64,000 bases of DNA from Penium margaritaceum. Taxonomy: Eukaryota > Streptophyta > Zygnematophyceae > Desmidiales > Peniaceae. The stretch spans positions 555,963 to 619,962 of the forward strand of contig SZWC01000042.1 of assembly GCA_023375785.1 (NCBI GenBank), given 5' to 3'. Below are positions 1 through 11,370 of the stretch, piece by piece. The first letter of the stretch is position 1. Every line of letters starts with the position of its first letter. The notes under the pieces are model-generated. The model saw nothing but the letters and a program-made list of their open reading frames with translations, ran no database searches and was not told the DNA's origin. The translations under genes and the position numbers were made by a program.

Positions 1-26
1 TTGACTCGGAAGGGGAGGAGGAATAG

Positions 27-762
27 GATCCGCCCGCGGCGCCCACGGAGAACTGCCCCACCTGTGTCAAGGCCGTGAGCGAGGGAAGACGCTGCACCCA
101 ATGCCAAATGCTGACCCATCAGGCTTGCTTGGTGACAGGCAGCTCGTCCTGGGCCGGACACTGCGACAAGTGCGTGGGCATAGCAATCACGGAGGGAGGG
201 GCCTCGCTGGCCTATGATGACAAGACACTGGCACCAGCCTGCGAAGGATGCGAGGAGGACCTTGACGAGTTTGGCAAGGTCTGCGGAATGTGCAGGACCA
301 TGTGCCACGTGCGGTGTGGGGAACAAGGAAAAGGAGTGAATTTGGACATGTGACAGCCGTCGCAACAAGGTGCGGAGGAGCAAGTGGAAGTTCCCCATCC
401 AACGTTCCTGTAGCGGAGAGATCTGCATGGGCCAACTTAGAGGGACGGTTTTCCGATGCAAGCATTGCGGAGGTCTCGACCGTGACTCATGCACTGAGGA
501 CATGGGACAGAGCAAGGATGGCAACAAAAACTACTGATGCTCTATCTGCAATAATTACGAGCGAGCGCCGCACTGCTCCTCATGCAAGAAGCTGATCAAC
601 ATACCTACAATAGAGGTGCGGTGTAAGGGGTGCAGACTCTTTGTCCACGACAACTACGTAGAAATGTTCCAGCAAACGGGAGCACATGTGGATTACTACG
701 GACCCTACGAGGAGCAGAATCGTCCTAGGCCCCGCAGAAGATTCAATCGCTTGAATTGCTGA
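27..762 (+). pseudogene. Broken PHD-like cysteine-rich zinc-finger ORF, probably part of a retroelement
   Basis: Seen: reading from 27 (an in-frame TAG lies just upstream at 24-26) gives C-x2-C-x9-C-x2-C-x4-H-x2-C-x11-C-x2-C, the C4HC3 spacing of a PHD finger with a short last loop. A second C-x2-C-x10-C-x2-C-x4-H-x2-C follows. Its closing W-T-C lies in another frame (from 343), because the first frame ends in TGA at 351-353. The second frame carries more CxxC pairs (CKHC, CSIC, CSSC, CKGC) and an internal TGA at 535-537 where a Trp codon is likely, and ends at TGA 760-762. So there is one frameshift and one premature stop. Family knowledge: PHD fingers bind histone tails, and some LTR elements carry extra zinc-finger ORFs. 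Inference: the LTR-like unit downstream suggests a retroelement accessory ORF, but a captured host chromatin-gene fragment is possible. The 5' end may lie outside the window. Confidence 0.5.
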
Positions 763-799
763 GAGACTCTGGGGCAGAGTCTTGCAAAAAAGGGGGGTT

Positions 800-2000
800 G
801 GGGGCATCGGTGGCAGGCAAACTTCTGCCGCAGGTCTGTAGGAAGGTCAATCCGCGAAAGAGTAACCTTTGCGTGATGGGAACCACGAAAGGCACGCTGG
901 CTCCCGTGGTATGCGAGTCGAGCCTGGGGTAGCGCAAAATCTAGCCGTAGTACAGACCGACTGTACGGCGGGAGACTGCTGCAGGTTCACACTGTTATCT
1001 GCAACAATTGACGTACGTCTATCTCATAGCGCTGGTGGCGGAAGCTGTGAAGAGGCGGGAAGATACAACAGGGAGATCCACGGTGGGAAAGGAACAAGGG
1101 ACGAGCCGCAAAAGGAGAAATAATCACGGAGGAGAACAAGCAAAGACACGCAGAGCAACAGACGGACGAGGAAATCAGGGAGGCAACAACCAACCAGCAC
1201 GAGAGTCGGCGCATCAATCACGGAGAAACATCAAGGGATGCACCATGGAAGGCAAATTTTCAAGGAAGAATACGAAGACTGCATGTGCGAGCCGCGGATG
1301 AAGAATAAGACTTAGGATGAGTGAGGGTGATGTTCCATGTGTGTTTGAGGATGAGACCCACGGTGCATAGCCACACCACGTGGAGTACAAGTGGGAGGAA
1401 AGAGGATGACCTGAGAGGGATGAGACCGCCGGCGTGTAGACACAGCGTGCGGAGTCCCAACTAGATAAGGCCTATGTAGCAGTAGCACGAGTGCGACCCT
1501 AGTCTTGTTTGCTTTCTGGGATTAATGCTCTGCATCATTATGTACTGTGCCTTGAATTATGAAAGACATTCACCGCTTCCATATGTCCCCTCGGTGATCC
1601 GCGTCCCTGCCTTCCATTGCCTTGTGTGATGCTAGCCGCGGACCTTGGGGCAGTGCGTGAGAGGCCAAACTTGGTGCGAGGTGAGCTGCCAGCGGTGCCC
1701 TTGCCTGCACACAGCCGCGGAACAAGGTTTTGCGGAGAGGAGCTGGAAGCCACGAGGTGGCGGCTCGCGTGTGGCGGGAAATGGAACGCAGAGTGTCACT
1801 CACTGGTGAGGATCTCACGTATCAGTTCAGACTTGTACTCCACGGAGTTGTCTGTGGCTTAGAGTTAGCAGTGTGGATTTGTTGTAGAGTAAGTCTGAAC
1901 AGGCATTGAGTGTTGAGATATGTGCAAAATCCGCGGATAGTGCGGAACGGAGCAAGCGCAGAGAAAATAAAGGACACGGTAAAACTTGGGATATCAGTGT
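800..2000 (+). repeat. LTR-like dispersed unit, copy 1
   Basis: No gene is seen here. The stretch aligns by eye, with many indels, to 18475-19815. Shared landmarks, in order, include a GCTGGCTCCCG block (about 898 and 18551), TCAAGGAAGAATACGAAGA (about 1259 and 18882), GTGCGGAGTCCCAA (about 1447 and 19073), and the tract ending GCCACGAGGTGG (about 1752 and 19368). The unit ends in a GATATCAG or GTATCAG motif (about 1990 and 19808), a weak match to a TGGTATCAGAGC-type primer site, and gag-like sequence follows at 2713. This order (LTR, primer site, gag) fits an LTR of a Ty3/gypsy-like element. AATAAA at about 1965 could be a polyadenylation signal. LTR ends were not defined, so 'LTR' is inference; 'two copies' is observed. 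Confidence 0.5.
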
Positions 2001-2712
2001 CTGGGTGCGGTGAGCGTGGAACAGTTCCTTGCTATTTTCTCAGCGGAACTGCATGTATACTTCAGACAAGTCGTTGATGTCAGCGACAAGCTTTGTGTAT
2101 CATGATCTTAGGCAACGACAACAACAGTCATCCGTGCGGTGCCTTCTGCTGCGCCGAATCATCACCTACGCGGGCAGCCAGGACTCCTCTCCTGTGCTAT
2201 CCCGCAGCCCAGTCAGCTCCTCAACAGGCTGTGATCTGCTCACTCAACACTCACAGGTGACCGAGTGCGTGAAACAGCTACACTGGCGTTGTATCGTGGA
2301 CGCTTCAGGCGAGCGTGTGGAGGTGGAGACCATCTCCAGCCATGGCAGTAACGGATCAGGCCAGTCCCACCACAAATCGGAGAGACAGGAGGTTGTGGTC
2401 ATAGCACCGCAATGGTTCTCCGATATCCCACCATCGTTGGATCAGCCCTCCGCTGGTGGAGAACTTGGGGTATACCGCGGACGGGTCTACCGACGTCGTG
2501 ACGTGGAGCAGCCAACGGCAGCTGCCAACCCACTGCTGCAGCACTCATCACCTGTGATGCATCCGCCGCTCGAGGTGGTGAAACTTGGGGAGTAACATGG
2601 ATCCCAGGAATACTCCACACCGGACGAGCAGCAGCTAGTGACCCAATAGTAGTCGCGGGTCGACACCATACCAGTGGGGAGCACGACTTCCACGTAGGAC
2701 AGGAAGTTGGGG
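2001..2712 (+). other. Leader between LTR-like unit and gag remnant; one 188-codon open frame
   Basis: This stretch lies between the primer-like motif and the first gag-like reading frame. It has an open frame from 2029 to 2595 (188 codons) rich in Ser, Gln and Val. I recognise no domain, signal peptide or membrane segment in it. It could be the first part of the gag polyprotein in another frame or an untranslated leader. The second element copy does not contain this segment, so conservation cannot be judged. Confidence 0.25.
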
Positions 2713-5388
2713 ATGGACCCGCCACCACAGTTCGCCGGACCAGAGCAAGTGGATGGACTGGCACAAACTCCAGTGTAGGACCTGCAGCAGACGCCGATGC
2801 AACAGCAGAACCAAAAACCACACATGTGGGAATATTGGCACCATCTCTTGCCCACGGTTCCGCGCAACCAACGCACCAGCAACAGGTTCCCCATGTGCCC
2901 ATGTCCGCCGGAGAGATGCCAATGGGAGCTGCGATCCTCCCGGCGGCAGGAATGACACAGACACCTATGCATCAACCATTGCCATATGGGGGAGCATTGC
3001 AGGCCGGGATGATGCCGCAACCACCCACAGCGGGACCAACGCAGCAGCAAATGAGCCAGATGCTGTCACAATCACGGATACCACCGATGAGGGTGACGAT
3101 GTCAAATCCAGCAATGGGTGTACCACTACAGCAGACGAATCCATCACACGCATTGATGGGTGCCGCGCCGGCAGGGACCGTGATGCCCACGACAGGCATA
3201 CAGTAGACCAGTTACAAATAGCAGCAGGTGACGGCGCCGACATAGATAGGGACTACGGTGCATCACCCTATGATGCCTTCCCATCCACCATAAGGGATGC
3301 AGTCTTTCAGGGGTACCGCCCAAGGGGGTGCCCCGACTCAGCCTCATGGGATCCAGCCACTCGTATACCAGCAACAGCCGCGTGGAGGCATGACGCCAAT
3401 GCAACCATCAACAACTGTTTCTCACCCGTGGCCAACTCCGCAGCAGTAGCTGATGAGCATCACACAAGTGGAAGTGGGTCAGCTGCCTTTTTTATCGGGC
3501 ACGCAGCCACCGCCGCCCCAAGGGACACCGCCACCACCACAGTATTATACACAAGCCTACGAGCAACTTCATCCGCCGCAGCTAACTGGAGCCAGGCCAG
3601 CTGGTGTGACTCTTCAGGCACCATCACTAATGCCGCAACTTCTACCGGCGCCACACGGTCACTCGTACCCATCACTACCACAGATGATGGGGGGTCAGCA
3701 CCCTGTAGGGAAAACGGCCCATCCCCTCCGAGTGGCACCAGCCGCAGTTACCAGTGCTACTGCGGTCCCCACCACACAGACCTATGGCATACCTCAGCTG
3801 ATGGCACCGTAGGCACAGGGACCTCCAGCCCCGTCCCTTGTGACGACGTTCTTCTCCACATCTCACAACACCTGATTGCCAGCGCCTTCTTCCTGGTACA
3901 TGCACCAGCCACACACGCACCCAGGCTCTCACATGCCCTCGGGGCAACCTTCGATGCATATCCACCATGCGAGATACTCTGCGGCCCAGCCTGTCAATCT
4001 CCCCCCTCCAACTGCTGTGACTGCGTTGACGACTAACCGCGGTAGTGTAACTCGGATATAGTACATCCACTCCGAGCCCGCAAATCTGCCGCGGATGGAA
4101 ACCTTCAAGGGCGCCCCAGCGGATGACCCCTGGATCTGGCTGAAGCAAATCACACTCTACGTCAGCATTGGCAGAATCCCATCCAATATCTGTCTTGCTA
4201 CCGTGGAACTTCACATCCAGGGAGCTGCGGTCGATTGGTATAATGCACGCACTCCTTTCATGTCTTCCAAGGACTTTGGCAGTGCTATTGTTGAAGGCTT
4301 CGAACACCTGAAGAAAGAAGAGGCACTGCGGACGATCGAGAAAGAGGTCATGCGCAGACGATGACATCCGCATGTTCCTGGATCAGTTTCTCACCTAGGC
4401 TCCCGTGGCTAAGAACCCAGAAGGAGAAGGCCTTCAGCTGTGGGTCCTCATGTAGAACCTGATGTCCGCGCTCCCCGACGAGGTCAGCAGTCTTACGATC
4501 GTTGATAGCTACTTCTCCCTCCAAGATGCGGTGCAAGATGCCACAGCTACATCAGCTCATCAGCGATCCACTCGCCAGCATCAGGGCGGAGAAAGCCACA
4601 CACCACCTTCCTCACAAAGCCAGCCACCGCGGCAGAAGTCCAAAGGTTGTTAGACCTGCCAGAGCTTGGAGCATATTGCCCGATATTACCCTCGTCGTCG
4701 CCAAGCAGCTCCACGTCCAAACCCCATCCAATCAGATCCCATGGTCCAGCAGTGGCATCAGTACTATAACCAGCAATGGCCCGGCCAGAAGCAGCAGCAG
4801 CAGCAACAGCAGGAGCAGCAACAACTGCATCCAACTCCTGTTGGTCAGGCTCATGCAGGTCAGGGGACGGGCCAGGGTATCATGTTGAACCCACCGCCAA
4901 ACCTCACGGCCGGCGCCCGTAATGTCAAGCTGGGTTTTGCCATGGCGGAGGATTAGACTACGGAGGTAGCCCCCACCCCTGAGGAGACGGAACTCATCAC
5001 ACAGGCACATCAGCTCAAACTCCGCGGATTAGATCTGCAGGAGTCGCAAGTCCAGAGTGACCTACGACGGAAGGCAAAGGCTGTAAAGGCCCGGCTGCAG
5101 GATGTCGTTAGAGCCCATCTTTGTGACCCCCTCAGAAGCGCCGCACATCGGACCCCGCACGAGCACAGAATATAGCTGTCGCATCTACACCATCTGCTCC
5201 TCGGACTACCACCATTACTACATAAGATCCCACGGACCCCGTGGAAAAGCTCTTTACTACTCCCATCGCATCCTTGAACTTCTTCGACTTCCTTCACCTC
5301 CATCCCGAGCTGGCTCAGCGGCTCAAAGAGGAGTTTACCAGAACCAACCATCGCACCCAAGCTGTTGGAATCTCCCTCCCTCTTTGGT
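2713..5388 (+). pseudogene. gag: Ty3/gypsy-like gag polyprotein remnant, copy 1
   Basis: Gag forms the retrotransposon particle and binds element RNA. Seen: an N-terminal Pro/Gln/Met-rich region (2713 to about 4060, mostly one frame from 2826); a conserved capsid-type core at 4095-4364 with FKGAP..DPWIWLKQIT and VDWYNARTPF, matching retrotransposon gag domains; then a zinc-knuckle remnant near 4645-4690 (C-x2-C-x4-H-x4 with Tyr for the last Cys and TAG inside the first C-x2-C); a CAG/CAA-rich Gln tract at 4792-4835; and a C-terminal stretch FFDFLHLHPELAQRL near 5275. Damage: TAG at 2776, 3204, 3219, 3243, 3447, 3810, 4059, 4396, 4651 and 4954; TAA at 3291; TGA at 3873; frameshifts near 2810 and 4350 (one base lost compared with copy 2). 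The reading runs straight into the 20-bp minisatellite at about 5390, with no protease or pol in view. Confidence 0.72.
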
Positions 5389-6150
5389 TGCTGTATCCCG
5401 GCTTTTGTTTCTGTGACCTAGCTTTGGTTTCTGTGACCCAACTTTGGTTTCTGTGACCGGCTTTGGTTTCAGTGACCCGGCTTTGGTTTCTGCGACCTAG
5501 CTTTGGTTTATGTGACCCGGCTTTGGTTTCTGTGACCCGGCTTTCGTTACTGTGACCCGGCTTTGATGAATGTGACCCGGCTTTGGTTCCTGTGACCCAG
5601 TTTTGGCTTATGTGACCCGGCTTTGGTTTTTGTGACCGGGATTTTATTTATGTTATCTGGCTTTGGCTTATCTGACCCAACTTTGGCTTCTGTGACTTGG
5701 CTGTGGTTTCTATGACCTGGCTTTGGTTTATGTGACCCGGCTTTGGTTTCTGTGACCCGGCTGTGGTTTATGTGATCCGGCTTTTGTTTCCGTGACCGGG
5801 CTTTGGCTTCTGTGACCCGGCTTTGGTTTCTGTGACCCGGTTTTGGTTTATGTGAACGGGCTTTGGTTTGTGTGACCCGGCTTTGGTTTATGTGACCCGA
5901 CTTTGGTTTTTGTGACCCGGGTTTGGTTTTTGTGACCCAGCTTTGGTTTCTGTGACTCCGCTTTGGTTTATGTGACCCGGCTTTGGTGTCTGTGACCCGG
6001 CATCAGTTACTGTGACCCGGCTTTAGTTTTTGTGACCCGGCTTTGGTTTCTGTGACCCGGCCTTCGTTTCTATAACCTGACTTTGGCTTTTATGACCCGG
6101 CTTTGGTTCATGTGGCCCAGCTTTGGTTTGTGTGAGCCGGCTTTGGTTTC

Positions 6151-8170
6151 TGTTGGCCGGTTTGGTTTCAGTGACCGGCTTTGGTTTATGTCACCCCGAT
6201 TTGGTTTCTGTGACCTGGCTTTGGTTCCTGTGATCTGGCTTTGGTTTCCGTGACCCGGTTCTGGTTTTGGTGAATCGGCTTTGGTTTCAGTGACTCAGCT
6301 TTGGTTTCTGTGACATGGCTTGGTTTCTGTAACCCGGCTCTGGTTGCTCTGTCCTGGCTTTTTTTCTCTGACCCGGCTTTGGTTTGTGTGAGCCAGTATT
6401 GGTTTTTGTGACCCGGCTTTGGTTTATGTGACCCGGCTTTTGTTTCTATGAGCCGCCTCTGGTTTCAGTGACCGGCTTTGATTTTAGTGACCCAGCTTTG
6501 GTTCCTTTGACCCGGCTCTCATTACTGTGATCCGGCTTTGTTTATGTGACCCGGCTTTGGTTTCTATGACCCGGCTTTGGTTTCTGTGACCCGGCTTTAG
6601 TATATGTGACTGGGCTTTTGTTTACGTGACCCGGGTTTAGTTTATGTGACCCGGCTTTGGATTATGTGACTCGACTTTCGTTTGTGTGACCCGGCTTTGG
6701 TTTCTGTGACCCGGCTTTGGTTTCTGTGACCTAGCTTTGGTTTCTGTGACCCAACTTTGGGTTTTGTGACCCGCCTTTGGTTTATGTGGCCAGGCTCTGG
6801 TTTGTGTGACCCGGCTTTGGTTTCCGCGACCCGGCTTTGGTTTCTGTGACAAAGCTTTGGTTTCTGCTACCCGATTTTGGTTTCCATGACCCAGCTTTGG
6901 TTTATGTGACCCGGCTTTGGTTTCTGTGACCCAACTTTGGTTTTTGTGACCTGCCTTTGGTGTCTGTGACCCGACTTTGGTTTATGTGACCTGGCTTTGG
7001 TTTCTGTGACCCAACTTTGGTTTCTGACACCCGGCTTTGATTGTTGTCACTTGGCTCTGGTTTTGTGACCCGGCTTTGGTTTCTGTGACCCGGCTTTGGT
7101 TTCTGTGACCCGGCTTTGGTTTATGTGAACCGGCTTTGGTTTATGTGACCCGGCTTTGGTGTCTGTGACCCGGCATCAGTTACTGTGACCCGGCTTTAGT
7201 TTCTATGACCCGGCTTTGGTTTCTGTGACCCGGCTTTGGTTTATGTGAACCGGCTTTGGTTTATGTGACCCGGCTTTGGTGTCTGTGACCCGGCATCAGT
7301 TACTGTGACCCGGCTTTAGTTTCTATGACCCGGCTTTGGTTTCTGTGACCCGGCCTTCGTTTCTCTGACCTGACTTTGGTTTCTATGGCCCGGCTTTGGT
7401 TCATGTGACCCAGCTTTGGTTTGTGTGAGCCGGCTTTGGTTTCTGTGGGCCGGTTTGGTTTCAATGACCGGCTTTGGTTTATGTCACCCCGCTTTTGTTT
7501 CTGTGACCTGGCTTTGGTTCCTGTGATCTGGCTTTGGTTTCTGTGACCCAGTTCTGGTTTTGGCGAATCGGCTTTGGTTTCTGTGACTCAGCTTTGGTTT
7601 CCGTGACATGGCTTGGTTTCTGTAACCCGGCTCCGGTTGCTCTGTCCTGGCTTTTTTTCTCCGACCTGGCTTTGGTTTGTGTGAGCCAGTATTGGTTTTT
7701 GTGACCCGGCTTTGGTTTCTGTGACCCGGCTTTTGTTTCTATGAGCCGCCTCTGGTTTATGTGACCGGCTTTGATTTCAGTGACCCAGCTTTGGTTCCTT
7801 TGACCCGGCTCTCATTACTGTGATCCGGCTTTGTTTATGTGACCCGTCTTTGGTTTCTATGACCCGGCTTTGGTTTCTGTGACCCGGCTTTAGTATATGT
7901 GACTGGGCTTTTGTTTACGTGACCCGGCTTTAGTTTATGTGACCCGGCTTTGGATTATGTGACTCGACTTTGGTTTCTGTGACCCGGCTTTGGTTTCTGT
8001 GACCCGGCTTTGGTTTCTGTGACCCAGCTTTGGTTTCTGTGACCCAACTTTGGGTTTTGCGACCCGCCTTTGGTTTATGTGGCCAGGCTCTGGTTTGTGT
8101 GACCCGGGTTTGGTTTCCGGGGCCCGGCTTTGGTTTCTGTGACAAAGCTTTGGTCTCTGCCACCCGATTT
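6151..8170 (+). repeat. Higher-order repeat in family A, period about 1.29 kb
   Basis: Rare variant units recur in the same order about 1290-1293 bp apart. Examples are the GGCCGGTTTGG unit at about 6153 and 7448, the run of unusual units holding GAGCCGCCTCTGG at about 6452 and 7743, and the stop-poor minus-strand stretches that end at 6637 and 7930. The array therefore grew partly by duplication of long blocks, not only by slippage of single units. Exact edges were not determined. Confidence 0.7.
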
Positions 8171-10562
8171 TGGTTTCCATGACCCAGCTTTGGTTTATGT
8201 GACCCGGCTTTGGTTTCTGTGACCCAGCTTTGGTTGTTGTGACCTGCCTTTGGTGTCTGTGACCCGACTTTGGTTTATGTGACCTGGCTTTGGTTTCTGT
8301 GACCCAGCTTTGGTTTCTGAAACCCGGCTTTGATTGTTGTCACCTGGCTCTGGTTATGTGACCCGGCCTTGGTTTCTGTGACCCGGCTTTGGTTTCTGTG
8401 ACCCGGCTTTGGTTTCTTTGAACCGGCTTTGGTTTTTGTGACCCGGCTTTGGTTTCAGTGACCCGGCTTTGGTGTATGTGACCTGGCATTGGCTTTTGTG
8501 ACCGGCTTTGGTTTCCGTGACCATGCTTTGGTTTTTATGATCCGTCTTTGGTTTTTGTGACCTGGCTTTAGTTTCTGTGACCCGGCTTTGGTTTATGTGA
8601 CCCGGCTTTGGTTTCTGTGACCCGGCTTTGGTTTGTGTGACTGGGCTTCCATTTCTGTGACCCGGTTTCGGTTTATGTGACCCGGCTTTGGTTTTTGTGA
8701 CCCGACTTTGGTGTATGTGACCCAATTTTGGTTTATGTGACCCGGCTTTGGTTTATGTGACTCGGCTTTGGTTTCTATGACCCCGCTTTTGTCTCTGTGA
8801 CCCGGCCTTGGTTTCCGTGACCCGACTTTGGTTTCTGTGACCCGGCTTTGGTTTGTATGACCTGGCATTGGTTTTTGTGACCTAACTTTGGTTTCTGTGA
8901 TTCGGCTTTGGTTTATGTGACCTAGTTTTGGTTAATGTGACCCGGCCTTGGTTTGTGTGATCTGGCTTTGGTTTCTGTGACCCGGATTTGGTTTCCGTGA
9001 CCCGGTCTTGGTTTATATGACCTGGCTTTGGTTTATGTGATCTGGCTTTGGTTTCTGTGACCCAGCTCTGGTTTTTGTGACTCGGCTTTGGTTTCTGTGA
9101 CTCAGCTCTGGTTTCTCTGGGATGGCTTGGTTTTTGTGCCCCGGCTTTGGTTGTTGTGTCCCAGCTTTGCTTTCTGTGACCCGGCTTTTGGTATATGTGA
9201 CCCGGCTTTGGTTTATGTGACCCGGCTTTGGTTTATGTGACCCGGCTTTGGTTTCTATGACCCGGCTTTCTGTGAGCTGGCTTTGGTTTTTGTGCCCGGG
9301 TTTGGTTTCCGTGACCTGGCTTTGGGTTTTGTGACCTGGCTTAGATTTATGTGATATGGCTTTGGTTTCTGTAACCCGGCTCTAGTTTATGTGACTCAGC
9401 TTTGGTTTCTGTGACTCAGCTTTGATTTATGTGACATGGCTTGGTTTTTTTGACTCGGATTTGGTTGGTGTGTCCCGTTTTTGCTTTATGTGACTCCGGT
9501 TTTGTTTGTGTGACCCAGCTTTGGTTTGTGTGACCTGGCTTTGATTTATGTGACCCGGTTTTGGTTTCTGTGACCCAGCTTTGGTTTCTGTGACCCGGCT
9601 TTGTTTTTTGTGATTCGGCTTTGGTCATTGTGACCCAAATTTAATTACTGTGACCCGGCTTTGGTTTCTATGACCCGTCTTTGGTTTCTGTGACCCGGTT
9701 TTGGTTCTTGTGTCCCGGCTTTGGTTTTTGTGACGGGGCTTTTGTTTATGTGACTCATATTTGGTTTCTGTGACTCGCCTTTGATTTATGTGACTTGTCT
9801 TTGGTTTCTGTGACCGGGCTTTGGTTTCGACGACCCTACTTTGGTTTCTGTGGCCCGGCTTTGGTTTTTGTGCCCCGGCTTTGGTTTATGTGATTAGGCT
9901 TAGGTTTTTGTGACCCAGCTTTGGTTTCTCTGACCTGGCTTTGGTTCCTGTGACCCGGCATTGGTTCTGTGACCCGGCTTTGGTTTCTGTGACCCGGCTC
10001 TGGTTTGTGTGACCCGGCTTTTGGTTTCTGTGATCTGGCTCTGGTTTATGTGATCTTGCTTTGGTTTCTGTGACCCGGCTCTGGTTTATGTGACTCGGCT
10101 TTGGTTTCAATGACTCAGCTTTGGTTTCTATGGCATGGCTTGGTTTTTGTGCCCCGGCTTTGGTTCTTGTGTCCCAACTTTGTTTTGTGTGACCCGGCTT
10201 TTGGTATCTATGACCGGCTTTGGATTATGTGACCCAGCTTTGGTTTATTTGACCCGGCTTTGGTTCCCATGACCCGGCTTTGGTTTCTGTAACCCGGCTT
10301 TGGTTTCTGTGTCCCGGGTTTCGTTGATGTGACCCGGCTTTTATTACTTTGACCCGGCGTTGGTTTCTGTGACCCGGCTTTGGTTTCTGTGACCCGGTTT
10401 TTGTTTGTGTGACCCGGCCCTGGTTTTTGTGAGTGGGATTTTATATCTGTCACCCGGCTTTGGTTTCTCTGACCCAGCTTTGGTTTGTGTGACTCGGCTT
10501 TGGTTAATGTGACCCGGCTTTGGTTTCTGTGACCCGGCTTTGGTTTCTGTGACCCGGTTTTT

Positions 10563-11370
10563 NNNNNNNNNNNNNNNNNNNNNNNNNNNNNNNNNNNNNN
10601 NNNNNNNNNNNNNNNNNNNNNNNNNNNNNNNNNNNNNNNNNNNNNNNNNNNNNNNNNNNNNNNNNNNNNNNNNNNNNNNNNNNNNNNNNNNNNNNNNNNN
10701 NNNNNNNNNNNNNNNNNNNNNNNNNNNNNNNNNNNNNNNNNNNNNNNNNNNNNNNNNNNNNNNNNNNNNNNNNNNNNNNNNNNNNNNNNNNNNNNNNNNN
10801 NNNNNNNNNNNNNNNNNNNNNNNNNNNNNNNNNNNNNNNNNNNNNNNNNNNNNNNNNNNNNNNNNNNNNNNNNNNNNNNNNNNNNNNNNNNNNNNNNNNN
10901 NNNNNNNNNNNNNNNNNNNNNNNNNNNNNNNNNNNNNNNNNNNNNNNNNNNNNNNNNNNNNNNNNNNNNNNNNNNNNNNNNNNNNNNNNNNNNNNNNNNN
11001 NNNNNNNNNNNNNNNNNNNNNNNNNNNNNNNNNNNNNNNNNNNNNNNNNNNNNNNNNNNNNNNNNNNNNNNNNNNNNNNNNNNNNNNNNNNNNNNNNNNN
11101 NNNNNNNNNNNNNNNNNNNNNNNNNNNNNNNNNNNNNNNNNNNNNNNNNNNNNNNNNNNNNNNNNNNNNNNNNNNNNNNNNNNNNNNNNNNNNNNNNNNN
11201 NNNNNNNNNNNNNNNNNNNNNNNNNNNNNNNNNNNNNNNNNNNNNNNNNNNNNNNNNNNNNNNNNNNNNNNNNNNNNNNNNNNNNNNNNNNNNNNNNNNN
11301 NNNNNNNNNNNNNNNNNNNNNNNNNNNNNNNNNNNNNNNNNNNNNNNNNNNNNNNNNNNNNNNNNNNNNN
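10563..11370. other. Assembly gap of 808 N
   Basis: A run of N inside minisatellite A, with family A units on both sides. Its true length and content are unknown. The open frame that seems to cross it has no meaning. Confidence 0.99.

Noticed and set aside
2753-4036. 427-codon open frame as the gag gene
   Set aside because: The conserved gag core and the Pro/Gln-rich similarity to copy 2 are in another frame; this one is a Thr/Ala/Asp-rich shadow.
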